Assembly: GCA_944325965.1 (NCBI GenBank)
Contig: CALVCB010000007.1
Coordinates: forward strand, 1 to 48,718
Direction of reading: 5' to 3'
DNA length: 48,718 nucleotides
Source: an uncultured Bacteroidales bacterium
GTDB taxonomy: Bacteria; Bacteroidota; Bacteroidia; Bacteroidales; UBA932
Positions within the stretch are counted from its first letter, which is position 1. Each line of letters begins with the position of its first letter. Shown here piece by piece: positions 32,380 to 41,600 of this stretch. The notes beneath the pieces are model-generated. The model was given only the letters and a program-made list of their open reading frames with translations, was not told where the DNA came from and searched no databases. Position numbers and translations under genes: made by a program.

Positions 32380-33516
32380 ATGAAAGGAACCAGATCTATA
32401 CGGAACACAGCCACTTGTATCGCAGCGGCACTGGCAATGCTTTCCTGCTGCCCATCCGTATTGCATGCACAGGATTTCAGGTCAAGCATAAGGCCATGGA
32501 AAGACGGCAGACTGACATGGGATGACTTTTTGAAAGAAGATTTCCATCCGGACACTGTCGCCACCACGATATACTACACATGGAAAACTGTCCCGTCCAG
32601 GGAAAAATACGGAAACCTCGTAATACAAAGGAACATATCAGAGCTCTACATGGACAAGACACTGTCATGGGTACGTACAGACTGCATGACTGACGCCAAC
32701 CTCAGGTATCAGCAGGTCATATTCGACCTTGCCGAGCTGTACCGCAGGAAATTCCAGAAGGAGCTTGACTCGTCCCCCGGCCTGTATGACGAACTTCTGT
32801 ATTTCTATGACAAGGCATGCGACAAGACCATAGAAGAATACCGGTATAAGTCAACCGGCGGCAAGAACACAGTGCAGACATCCATATACGAACAGAAAAT
32901 CAGGGCAGAGCTCGAAAGGATTCCTGACAATGACACCATACCAGGATTCGTGTGCAAGGATTTCGGGATAGGATATTATATAGGAGCGCAAACAGAAGTG
33001 TTCTTCGGCACACCCGCATCGTCATTGACTCCTGCCGCATATATGATCGCCGGAGCAGAATTCGCATACAGGAAATCCATATTCGGTATCGAAGCAATCA
33101 TCGGTGGGGGAAGCATAAAACAACCTTTCTCCACATTATCGCACACGTGGGACAAAGGAACGGGATACTCGGCTATAGGACTGTCCGCCACATACACGTA
33201 TCCATTTATCGACAGCAGCAGATGGAGACTCGGCCCTTTTGTAAGCGCGGGAGTGAATACACTTCATAATACAGACAAAGATGACAGCGGGGAAAAGGAG
33301 ATAACAGGATTTAAAGCAGCGGCCGGAGTGAATTTCGCATGGAAAATACGGCGGCGCGCAATCCTGTACGGAGCAGGACGCAACAACGGGAGCTATTCGG
33401 AAAACCTGCTGCAGCTCAGGATGTATGCCACATATTCCGGACTCCATCCTGAAATATCAGGATATTCACTAAATATATCATTGACATTCAATATATTCGC
33501 AAAGCTACTCAAATAG
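32380..33516 (+). CDS. secreted DUF922-like protein with lost zinc motif and barrel-like C-terminus
   Basis: The 378-residue product has a signal sequence (ATCIAAALAMLSCCPSVLHAQ). Residues about 30-140 resemble DUF922, a predicted secreted zinc protease family: GRLTWDDF at the start and DKTLSWVRTD...FDLAELYRRKF later. The HExxH of the family (HEQ.HFD) reads YQQVIFD here, so both His and the Glu are lost and protease activity is unlikely. Residues about 190-378 alternate hydrophobic and polar and end in SLTFNIFAKLLK, like an outer-membrane beta-barrel. The ATG at 32380 is chosen for the signal sequence. The function is unknown. Confidence 0.7.
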   Translation: MKGTRSIRNTATCIAAALAMLSCCPSVLHAQDFRSSIRPWKDGRLTWDDFLKEDFHPDTVATTIYYTWKTVPSREKYGNLVIQRNISELYMDKTLSWVRTDCMTDANLRYQQVIFDLAELYRRKFQKELDSSPGLYDELLYFYDKACDKTIEEYRYKSTGGKNTVQTSIYEQKIRAELERIPDNDTIPGFVCKDFGIGYYIGAQTEVFFGTPASSLTPAAYMIAGAEFAYRKSIFGIEAIIGGGSIKQPFSTLSHTWDKGTGYSAIGLSATYTYPFIDSSRWRLGPFVSAGVNTLHNTDKDDSGEKEITGFKAAAGVNFAWKIRRRAILYGAGRNNGSYSENLLQLRMYATYSGLHPEISGYSLNISLTFNIFAKLLK

Positions 33517-33532
33517 GGCTGTTTTTAGCGGA

Positions 33533-34978
33533 CTAACGGCTGATGACACCCGATCCGATCATCTCGTCCCTGTCATACCAGGCCGCAAACTGCCCGGGAG
33601 TAATCCCGCGCTGTGGTGTGTCGAACAGTATGTACAGTCCGTTCGGGCGCATGACAAGGGTAGCATCCTGCAGGGGCTGGCGGTAACGTATGCGCACACG
33701 GTAGCGGCGTATCTCCCCATCCTTCATCGGAATGTCCTCCCTGATCCAGTGGATATCCCCAGGCGCGACACGGAGGCAACTGCGGGAAAGTCCCCTGTGG
33801 GCATGTCCCTCGCCCACGTATATTATATTGTTCTCAATATCAGTATCTATTACAAACACTGAATCCTTATGTCCCCCGATATTCAGGCCCTTCCGCTGGC
33901 CGATGGTGTAGAACTGCGCTCCATCATGCCTGCCGACAATCTTCCCGTAGGGATTATCCCTGTAACGTGTCTTTTTGACATGCCTTTTCCCGCTGCGGTA
34001 GGTCTCGGTCTCGAATTTTATATCATACCTGACAGGGGTGGACAATGCCGTGAGGCTATCGTCTGAAAGAGCCATGATCCTGTCTTCCGAAAAAGGAGAA
34101 GGGGCTGAACAGCCGCCCTCATTGGCCGGGTCTCCGGCCGCATTGTATTCATGTGCGGGATCATTGACTTTCAGTGATTTAGTCTCGGATATATAGTCGG
34201 TCACCATCTTGATGTCACCAGAGGACCCGCCGTCCGTCCTAAGGGACAGGAGGATGTCATGGACAAGAGAGTAGTGTGCATTATCCTGAAAATAAGCATC
34301 ATAGACCTCCACGACATTTCCCTCCTTCGGCATGAGCTTCTGCTGGAGGAAAGATGGCAGGTCGACTTTTCCGACAAAGCATATACCCTGCGAATCCTTC
34401 TTGTCAGCGGACGGGAGGTCAGCATCCCTGGCTATACGGCGGACCTCCGGCTTGTCAAGATCACCTACCGGGAACATCGCCCTGGAGAGCTGCTCCTGTG
34501 TGAGCTGACATAGGAAATAGCTCTGGTCCTTGTTGGGGTCGCTTCCAGCGAAAATCCTGTACACAGGCTTCCCGTCCGTCCCGGTAATCACGTCCTTGCG
34601 GCAGTAGTGACCTGTGGCCACATAGTCGGCCCCAAGTTTCATGGCGCACTTCATGAAGGCGTCAAACTTTATCTCCCTGTTGCACAACACGTCAGGGTTG
34701 GGTGTACGGCCTTTGGAATACTCGTCGAACATATAGTCGACAACCCGTTTCCGGTATTCCGCACTCAAATCGACGAAATAGAAAGGAATGCCTATCTTGC
34801 GGGCTACCATCTCCGCCACGAAACGGTCTTCCTCCCACTCGCAGTCGCCGTGGAGAGTACCTGTGGTGTCATGCCAGTTCTGCATGAAAAGGGCGAAGAC
34901 GTCGTATCCGGCCTTTTTCAGGAGATAGGCAGCCACACTCGAGTCGACTCCGCCGGAAAGGCCAATGCAAACTTTCAT
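33533..34978 (-). CDS. mnmA: tRNA-uridine 2-sulfurtransferase MnmA
   Basis: MnmA makes 2-thiouridine at position 34 of tRNA-Lys, -Glu and -Gln. The 481-residue product has the PP-loop IGLSGGVDSSVAA at the N-terminus, Cys99 in NPDVLCNREIKF, Cys200 in DSQGICFVG, the tRNA-binding GATGH-like YVATGHYCR, and the C-terminal FYTIGQRKGLNIGG with a beta-barrel. Usual members are about 360-390 residues; the excess is an insertion at about residues 226-342, between the catalytic Cys region and the TIGQRKGL motif. It is convergent with the DUF922-like gene by 16 nt. Confidence 0.94.
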   Translation of the reverse strand: MKVCIGLSGGVDSSVAAYLLKKAGYDVFALFMQNWHDTTGTLHGDCEWEEDRFVAEMVARKIGIPFYFVDLSAEYRKRVVDYMFDEYSKGRTPNPDVLCNREIKFDAFMKCAMKLGADYVATGHYCRKDVITGTDGKPVYRIFAGSDPNKDQSYFLCQLTQEQLSRAMFPVGDLDKPEVRRIARDADLPSADKKDSQGICFVGKVDLPSFLQQKLMPKEGNVVEVYDAYFQDNAHYSLVHDILLSLRTDGGSSGDIKMVTDYISETKSLKVNDPAHEYNAAGDPANEGGCSAPSPFSEDRIMALSDDSLTALSTPVRYDIKFETETYRSGKRHVKKTRYRDNPYGKIVGRHDGAQFYTIGQRKGLNIGGHKDSVFVIDTDIENNIIYVGEGHAHRGLSRSCLRVAPGDIHWIREDIPMKDGEIRRYRVRIRYRQPLQDATLVMRPNGLYILFDTPQRGITPGQFAAWYDRDEMIGSGVISR

Positions 34979-35057
34979 AATAACAAGATTCTACAATTCA
35001 GCGGCCCTGCCTCGGCATTAATATGGATTAAATTCACCGGATTCACAGTAAATTAAT

Positions 35058-35065
35058 TATATTTG
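35058..35065 (+). promoter_or_regulatory. -7 box of cdd
   Basis: TATATTTG fits TAnnTTTG, about 94 nt upstream of cdd. On the other strand a TATCTTTG (35093-35100) may serve mnmA. Neither has a clear -33 element. Confidence 0.35.
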
Positions 35066-35158
35066 CTTTGATACGGCCTGATTTCCAAGTTGCAAAGATA
35101 GGAATATTCCCGAGAGCGGGAGCGGGCCAGGGATAAAATGACAAAAAACGGCTGACAA

Positions 35159-35635
35159 ATGAAGTCACTTGAACTGAAGATCAGATACTCCGAGTATGAC
35201 AGCCTCGATGAGCTTTCTCCTCGGGACAAGGCTCTCGCCGAGGCTGCCCTGAAAGCGGCTTCCGGAGCTTATACTCCATATTCACATTTCAATGTGGGGG
35301 CCGCAGTGCGACTTTCAACCGGAGAAATAGAGACAGGGGCCAACCAGGAGAACATCGCCTACCCGTCCGGGCTGTGCGCCGAAAGGACTGCAATGTTCCA
35401 CGCAGGAGCAGCATACCCCGGATCCGATATGGAGGCCATCGCAATTGCGGCAAACCAGAACGGGCGGCTGTGCGCATCTCCGGCGACCCCGTGCGGAGCC
35501 TGCAGGCAGGTCATGGCTGAATACCAGACCAAAAGCGGCAAACCAATGGAGATAATCCTTGTAGGAGCCGAAAAGATATGGAAATTCTACAAGGTTGACG
35601 ATATTCTGCCGTTCATTTTCGATTCACTGAAATGA
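35159..35635 (+). CDS. cdd: cytidine deaminase
   Basis: Cdd deaminates cytidine and deoxycytidine to the uridine forms in pyrimidine salvage. The 158-residue product has the zinc site in GLCAERTAMF (Cys and catalytic Glu) and TPCGACRQVM (two Cys), plus the YTPYSHFNVGAAV substrate loop. Its length is close to that of the tetrameric type. It is a single gene, followed by the SRP RNA gene in the opposite direction. Confidence 0.95.
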   Translation: MKSLELKIRYSEYDSLDELSPRDKALAEAALKAASGAYTPYSHFNVGAAVRLSTGEIETGANQENIAYPSGLCAERTAMFHAGAAYPGSDMEAIAIAANQNGRLCASPATPCGACRQVMAEYQTKSGKPMEIILVGAEKIWKFYKVDDILPFIFDSLK

Positions 35636-35701
35636 CGGTACCGGATCCGCAACGGCAGGATTTCAGAAGATGACCTTTTCTGGAATTTTGACAAGAAAAA
35701 A

Positions 35702-35798
35702 GGGTAAGCTGAATACATCGCACCGCTACAACCTCCTACCCTTGCTGCCTTCCGGCCCTGGGGGAATTCAGAGGGAGCTGGTCGTGTATGACTTACCC
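35702..35798 (-). ncRNA. ffs: signal recognition particle RNA (4.5S, small bacterial type)
   Basis: On the minus strand the 97-nt sequence holds the universally conserved SRP loop, GGCCGGAAGGCAGCAAGG, within a long hairpin. The ends GGGTAAG and CTTACCC pair, and the RNA is followed by TTTTTTC, which ends transcription. With Ffh it targets membrane and secreted proteins. The promoter at 35803-35832 places the first base at 35798. Confidence 0.95.
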
Positions 35799-35802
35799 GA
35801 TG

Positions 35803-35832
35803 CAAAGGTAATCATTTTTTCATGATTACAAA
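35803..35832 (-). promoter_or_regulatory. promoter of the SRP RNA
   Basis: On the minus strand TTTG (35829-35832) and TACCTTTG (35803-35810) are 18 nt apart, nearly the consensus. The predicted start, 5 nt beyond the -7 box, is the first G of the SRP RNA. Confidence 0.8.
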
Positions 35833-35834
35833 AA

Positions 35835-37394
35835 TTATCTTTTTATCCTATCCGCGCAGTTGATGCCGTCAAGTGCGGATGAAACGATGCCTCCGGAATA
35901 ACCGGCACCCTCTCCGCACGGGTACAGGCCCTTTATGCTGACATGCTCGAAGGTCTCTGGGTCACGGGGAATCCTTACCGGAGAAGATGTCCTGGACTCC
36001 ACGCCGAGAAGCAGGGCTTCATTTGTATAATACCCTTTCATTTTCCTGTTGCCTATTTCCGGGAAGGCATATTTGAGCCTCAGCGCCACATGCCTCGGAA
36101 GGAGCTCATGCAACGGGGCCGGGACCGTGCCCGGATGATAGGATGTGTCCGGAAGTCCTGAAGAAACAGTCCCGCGGCAGAAATCCATCATTCTCTGTGC
36201 CGGAGCTTTCAGCGAGCCTGAAAAACGGTACATGGCCTGCTCCACATCTTTCTGGAAGCGGAGCAGGGAAAGCGCCCCGTACTTCGAGTATCCGGGACAG
36301 TCCCCAGGCTCGATGGAAACAACTACCCCGGAATTTGCCCAGCGGGAATTTCTCGCTGAATTGGACATGCCATTCAGGACAACTTCTCCGGGAGCGGTGG
36401 ACGAAGGGACAAGAATTCCGCCAGGGCACATGCAGAACGAAAATACACCCCTGCCCTCCACCTGGGTCACGAACGAGTATTCTGCCGCGGGCATGAAAGG
36501 CTGGTATCTGCCATGGTACTGTATCCTGTTTATAAGGGACTGCGGGTGCTCCACACGGACGCCAAGCGCGAATCCCTTGGCCTGGATCTCCCAGCCTTTC
36601 CTGTCGAACATGTCATATATGTCCCTGGCGGAATGTCCGGAAGCAAGAATTACATTTTCCGCCTCGAATTCCGCAATGGCTGCCGGGCCGTCATCAGAAC
36701 AGCACTCCGCCGTAACTGTGAGCGAGCCGTCCGGGCGTTTCTCCAAATCCGTTACCCTGGTGCCGAAATGGTATTCGCCGCCATGTCCTATTATGCATTT
36801 GCGTATATTCTCCACTATGGCAGGCAGCCGGTCGCTCCCTATATGGGGATGGGCGTCAATCAGGATTGAAGGATCCGCCCCGAATGCCACCAGCTGATGA
36901 AGTACTTCACGGACATCTCCACGCTTGGACGAGCGCGTATAAAGCTTCCCGTCAGAAAACGTCCCCGCCCCGCCTTCCCCGAAACAGTAGTTTGAATCCG
37001 GATTAACAATGCCCTCTTTCGAGAGCCTGGCCATGTCGAACTTCCTTTTATGAACATCCTTCCCTCGCTCCAGGATGACTGGCTTCAGCCCCCTCATAAT
37101 AAGGTGCAGGGCAGCGAACATGCCGGCCGGCCCAGCTCCTATGACAATCACCGGCCTGGCATTGGAGACATCGTGATAATCAGGCACTCTGTATTCCGCA
37201 TACGGCTCTCCTTCCCTGTATGCCTCTACCCTGTATCTGTACAGTATGTCCCCGCGCGCATCAACGGACCTTCTCACAATCCTGCAATGCGCCACAGCTT
37301 TCGGCGCGACTCCGAGGGCCCGGGCCGCGGCGGCGACAATCTGTTCACCGGAAGGTACTGTACAAACAGGGCAGGAAATTTCTACTTCTTTCAT
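35835..37394 (-). CDS. FAD-dependent dehydrogenase-like protein
   Basis: The 519-residue flavoprotein has an N-terminal domain of about 80 residues (with CRIVRRSVDARGDILYRYRV), then the FAD-binding VIVIGAGPAGMFAALHL and ILERGKDVHKRK. The signature SNYCFGEGGAGTFSDGKLYTR follows, and near the C-terminus GLYPCGEGAGYSGGIVSSAL. This is a widely conserved bacterial family of unknown substrate. The ATG at 37392-37394 (MKEVEISCPV) fits the family start and leaves 64 nt after tsaD; a start at 37502 would overlap tsaD. It is probably co-transcribed with tsaD. Confidence 0.9.
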   Translation of the reverse strand: MKEVEISCPVCTVPSGEQIVAAAARALGVAPKAVAHCRIVRRSVDARGDILYRYRVEAYREGEPYAEYRVPDYHDVSNARPVIVIGAGPAGMFAALHLIMRGLKPVILERGKDVHKRKFDMARLSKEGIVNPDSNYCFGEGGAGTFSDGKLYTRSSKRGDVREVLHQLVAFGADPSILIDAHPHIGSDRLPAIVENIRKCIIGHGGEYHFGTRVTDLEKRPDGSLTVTAECCSDDGPAAIAEFEAENVILASGHSARDIYDMFDRKGWEIQAKGFALGVRVEHPQSLINRIQYHGRYQPFMPAAEYSFVTQVEGRGVFSFCMCPGGILVPSSTAPGEVVLNGMSNSARNSRWANSGVVVSIEPGDCPGYSKYGALSLLRFQKDVEQAMYRFSGSLKAPAQRMMDFCRGTVSSGLPDTSYHPGTVPAPLHELLPRHVALRLKYAFPEIGNRKMKGYYTNEALLLGVESRTSSPVRIPRDPETFEHVSIKGLYPCGEGAGYSGGIVSSALDGINCADRIKR

Positions 37395-37458
37395 GATGGT
37401 ATTCAGATCGGCATCTTCACAAGGCATCCCGTATGGCGCCCATGGATAAGATGTTTCA

Positions 37459-38484
37459 TTAACTGCGGAAATCGGCAATACGGGAGACAGGTGCGACATC
37501 AAGACCAGTCCTCTCCCCGTTCAGATAATGGAAATAACCGGCAATGGCTATCATTGCGGCATTATCCGTAGTGAACTTGAATTCAGGCAGATAAGTTGTC
37601 CAGCCACGTTTTCTGCCTTCCTCGGTCACAGCAGTGCGCAGCCCGCTGTTGGCAGACACTCCCCCTCCTATGGTGATCTGCCTGATACCTGTCTGCCTTG
37701 CAGCCTTTATCAGCTTGTCCATAAGTATCTCAATGAGCGTCCTCTGGAAAGAAGCACAGATGTCCTCCTTGTTCTTCTCCATGAAATCCGGGTCAGCCGC
37801 CAGCCGGTCACGGACAAAATAAAGCAATGAGGTTTTCACCCCGCTGAAGCTGTAGTCGAGCCCCGGTACATGCGGCCTGGCAAAATGGAACTTATCGGGG
37901 TCCCCGAGTTTTGCCAGCCTGTCTACCACAGGTCCGCCCGGATAACCCAGCCCCATCATCTTTGAGCATTTGTCGAAAGCCTCCCCTACGGCATCATCTA
38001 TGGTCTGTCCGAGAATCTCGAAATCCAGAGGGCTATTCACCTTGACTATCTGGGAATTGCCCCCCGACACCAGGAGACACAGGTAAGGGAACTCCGGCAC
38101 CGGGGTATCCTTGTCATACTGCCTTATGAAGTTGGCTAGTACATGGCCCTGAAGGTGGTTCACCTCGATAAGCGGCCTGTCCAGCGCAATTGAAAGCCCT
38201 TTGGCGAATGAGGTCCCTACGAGCAGGGAGCCGAGCAGGCCCGGTCCGCGGGTGAAAGCGATTGCCGTAATATCGGACGCACTTATTCCTGCCCGGGAAA
38301 TGGCCTCGCTCACTACAGGAACTATATTCAGCTGGTGGGCCCTGGACGCAAGCTCCGGGATCACCCCGCCGTAAGCCCTGTGGACATCCTGGCTCGCCAG
38401 GACATTGGACAGGAGATACCCGTCCATGATCACCGCTGCAGACGTATCGTCGCAGGAAGACTCTATACCTAATATGATATCCAT
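37459..38484 (-). CDS. tsaD: tRNA N6-adenosine threonylcarbamoyltransferase TsaD
   Basis: TsaD transfers the threonylcarbamoyl group to A37 of tRNAs that read ANN codons, forming t6A with TsaB and TsaE. The 341-residue product has the ATP fold IILGIESSCDDTSAAV at the N-terminus, the metal-binding HLQGHVLA near residues 112-119, GGGVSANSGLR near 280 and FTTDNAAMIA near 305. It has a normal length. It is divergent from tamB and upstream of the FAD dehydrogenase. Confidence 0.96.
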   Translation of the reverse strand: MDIILGIESSCDDTSAAVIMDGYLLSNVLASQDVHRAYGGVIPELASRAHQLNIVPVVSEAISRAGISASDITAIAFTRGPGLLGSLLVGTSFAKGLSIALDRPLIEVNHLQGHVLANFIRQYDKDTPVPEFPYLCLLVSGGNSQIVKVNSPLDFEILGQTIDDAVGEAFDKCSKMMGLGYPGGPVVDRLAKLGDPDKFHFARPHVPGLDYSFSGVKTSLLYFVRDRLAADPDFMEKNKEDICASFQRTLIEILMDKLIKAARQTGIRQITIGGGVSANSGLRTAVTEEGRKRGWTTYLPEFKFTTDNAAMIAIAGYFHYLNGERTGLDVAPVSRIADFRS

Positions 38485-38570
38485 TGCTTGATGTATTATT
38501 TAACAGCCCGGCTTGCCCGGAGAAGTAATCTTTCAGCGGACAAAAATACTAAAATATCGGATAAAATGCG

Positions 38571-38578
38571 TAATTTTG
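38571..38578 (+). promoter_or_regulatory. -7 box of tamB
   Basis: TAATTTTG fits TAnnTTTG; transcription would start near 38584, about 20 to 40 nt before the possible tamB starts. A divergent TATTTTTG (38541-38548, minus) may serve tsaD. Confidence 0.45.
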
Positions 38579-38623
38579 TAATTTTCACAAAAACAGGAAG
38601 GTATCAAGAAGACACTGAAAATA

Positions 38624-41600
38624 TTGTGGCTGACGGTCGTCGCTATAGTATCCGTCATCATTGCGGGGGTGCTTGCCATACAGACTCCGCAGGTACAGAC
38701 ATACCTTTCACGCAAGCTCATAGATAAAATCACACATGAGGCCGATTCAAAGATCAATTTCGGCAAAATCCATTTCAGACCATTCAACACAATAATCCTC
38801 AAGGATATAGAAGTCATTGACAAAAACCCGTCCGACTCTGCTGCCCAGGATACGCTGTTTAAGGCAGAATACGTGATTGCACGGTTCTCGCTGAAAGGGC
38901 TGAAGGAGAAGGAAGGTCTCCATATAGCCAGGGCATATGTGCGGGGTGCCGAAATGAATCTGGTCATAGAAGACAGGCAGACCAACCTGGAGAGGATGTT
39001 CGGCATCAGGAAAGACAGGATCAAGAAAGACAGCCAGGGAAACGTATTCGACATAAGGAGAGCCATGGTAAACGGGATGAAGTTCCGTCTCTGGAATTCC
39101 AGGAAAGGCATCCACATGCCCCAGAAGGACTGCATAGACTGGAGCAACCTGGAAGTCAACGACATAAATATTGAAGCCAGAAATCTGAGGCTTTCTGACA
39201 AGATTATGAAAGGAACCCTGGACCGGCTTTCATTTACAGAAAAAAGCGGCTATGTCTGCGAATCGGTTTCTGGAAGCGCTGAAGTAGGCCACGGGAAAGC
39301 GCAGATCACGGATCTCTCCATTTCCGACCGGTGGTCCGGAATCAGTATCCCCGAATTCAGCATGTCATACACGGATGCCAGAGACTTTAAGAACTTCATC
39401 AGCAAAGTCACGCTTGAAGCCTCGCTTGACAAAAGCAGGATAGGCATGAAGACGCTCTCATACTTCGTCCCGTCACTTGAGGACGCTCCTGTCAGCATAG
39501 AAATCCCCAGGGCAAGGATAGCAGGAACGGTGGACAATCTCCGGATAAATGAACTTGAGGCTGCCAGCAACATGCACGGTACATACCTGAGCATAAAAGG
39601 AGATATAAAAGGGCTTCCAGAATTTGGGCACATCGCTACTGACCTGCACATAGACAGCCTGGTATTCTCTACCCTCTCCATAGAGAAGCTGCTTTCCGTC
39701 CTTTCCGGAGAAAAGGCACCTGCAATATCCAGATATGCCAGTGGCTATGATTTCACATTCAGAGGCAAGATCCGGGGAAACATGGACGGCCTTGATGTGG
39801 GAGGGGTCCTCCGGTCCGGCATAGGCACCGTCGTGCCAATGGTAAGGATAACAGGACTGGCCGGAAACGGGAACGATACAAAGATAGAAGGCACCATAAG
39901 GACCAGGGGCCTGGACATAGGCAAGGCCATAGGTACGGACATCGTACATGAATGCGACATGGACTCAAGGCTGTCGGCATCGTTCGGGGATGAAGGACCG
40001 AAGCTCGACATAGACTCCCTGTCCATAACGAGACTGAACCTCAACAGATATGACTACAGCGGAATAGCAGCAGCCGGGACAATAGAAAAAAAAGCTTTCA
40101 ACGGGAAGATCATCTGCAGCGACCCCAGCCTCAACTTCCTCTTCCAGGGGCTGTTCTCCTTTTCAAGCAAGACACAGAACGCCCTGTATAATTTCTATGC
40201 CAATATAGGCTATGCCGATCTCAACGCCATCAATATCGACAAGCGGGGCTTGTCAAGGGTGAGCCTTCAGACAAGCGCCAAATTCACCAGGGTCAAAGGC
40301 AACGACCTCCTGGGCAGCATTAAAGTGAGCGGAGTGAGCCTTGAAAACGAAAACGGCAAATATGACATCGGAGACATCTCCGTCTCGTCACACTCAAGCG
40401 ACACGCTCTTCCGTGTCAGGCTGGACTCGGACTTCGCGGAAGGCACATTCATCGGCACCGGGCCGTTCTCGACTTTCATACAGGACGCAAAGGACTTGAC
40501 ACTCAAAAGACAGCTTCCAGCCATTTACAAAGACTCTTCATATGTCTGGAACGGTAACAGGTACAATCTTTCCGTCAGTCTGTATGACACAATGGACCTG
40601 CTCGCCTTCCTGTCACCCGGCCTGTATATAGCAGAGAACACCACGCTGAATCTCCATGTCGGGAAAACCGGGACAATGGACGGCAAGGTACAGTCCCAGC
40701 GGCTGGCCATAGGGGAACAGTTCATGAAAGACTTCACATTTGACTTCCGGAACGACAGTACCGGACTGAGCGGAGAGATGCGCAGTGAAACAATCAATGT
40801 CGCCACCCTGTCCCTCAAGAACAACAGTTTCAAGCTGTTCGCCAACGACAACCATATCGGCGCCGGCTACACATACGACAACCAGGGAGAGCTTGTAAAC
40901 CGTGGGGAATTCTATATACTTGGAGACCTGGTCAGGAACGCGGACGACCGGCTCCAGTGCAAAATATCCATGCTGCCATCCAGCATTTACCTCAATGCCA
41001 GGGAATGGAACATCATGCCGTCAAATGTGGATATTTGCGGAAAGGACATAAATATTGGAAATATGGAATTCCGCAGCGGGGAGCAGTCAGTCAGACTGCA
41101 TGGGGGAATGTCCGAGTCCGGGAGGGACACACTGATGCTTGACATGGAAAGGTTCGACATATCCATAATCAACCCTCTGCTGGGAAAGTCCGCTGCCTTC
41201 AGCGGCGCGGCGTCCGGAGAGGCGCTCCTCATATCGGAAGGGAAAGACAAATACCTGAACTCCGATTTCCTGTGCAGTTCCACCGGAATCTCCGGCACGG
41301 ACATGGGTACAGTCCAGTTCAGCGGGAAATGGGACAATGTCTCGCGCCGTATTTCCGCCGGGCTGAAAAACTCATGCGGAGGAAAGGAGAATTTCGTCAT
41401 ACAAGGCATCTACAGCCTTGAAGACAAGTATATTGACGCCTCAGCCGACCTGAACGGATTTGACATATCGTGCATGGCCCCATACTTGGGCAGTGTGTTC
41501 AGTGAAACATCCGGACGCCTCTCAGGTAATTTTTCCGCTGAGGGGAAACCCGGCTCCATGTCTGTGGAAAGTACCGGAGCCAGGTTTGATGATGCTACAC

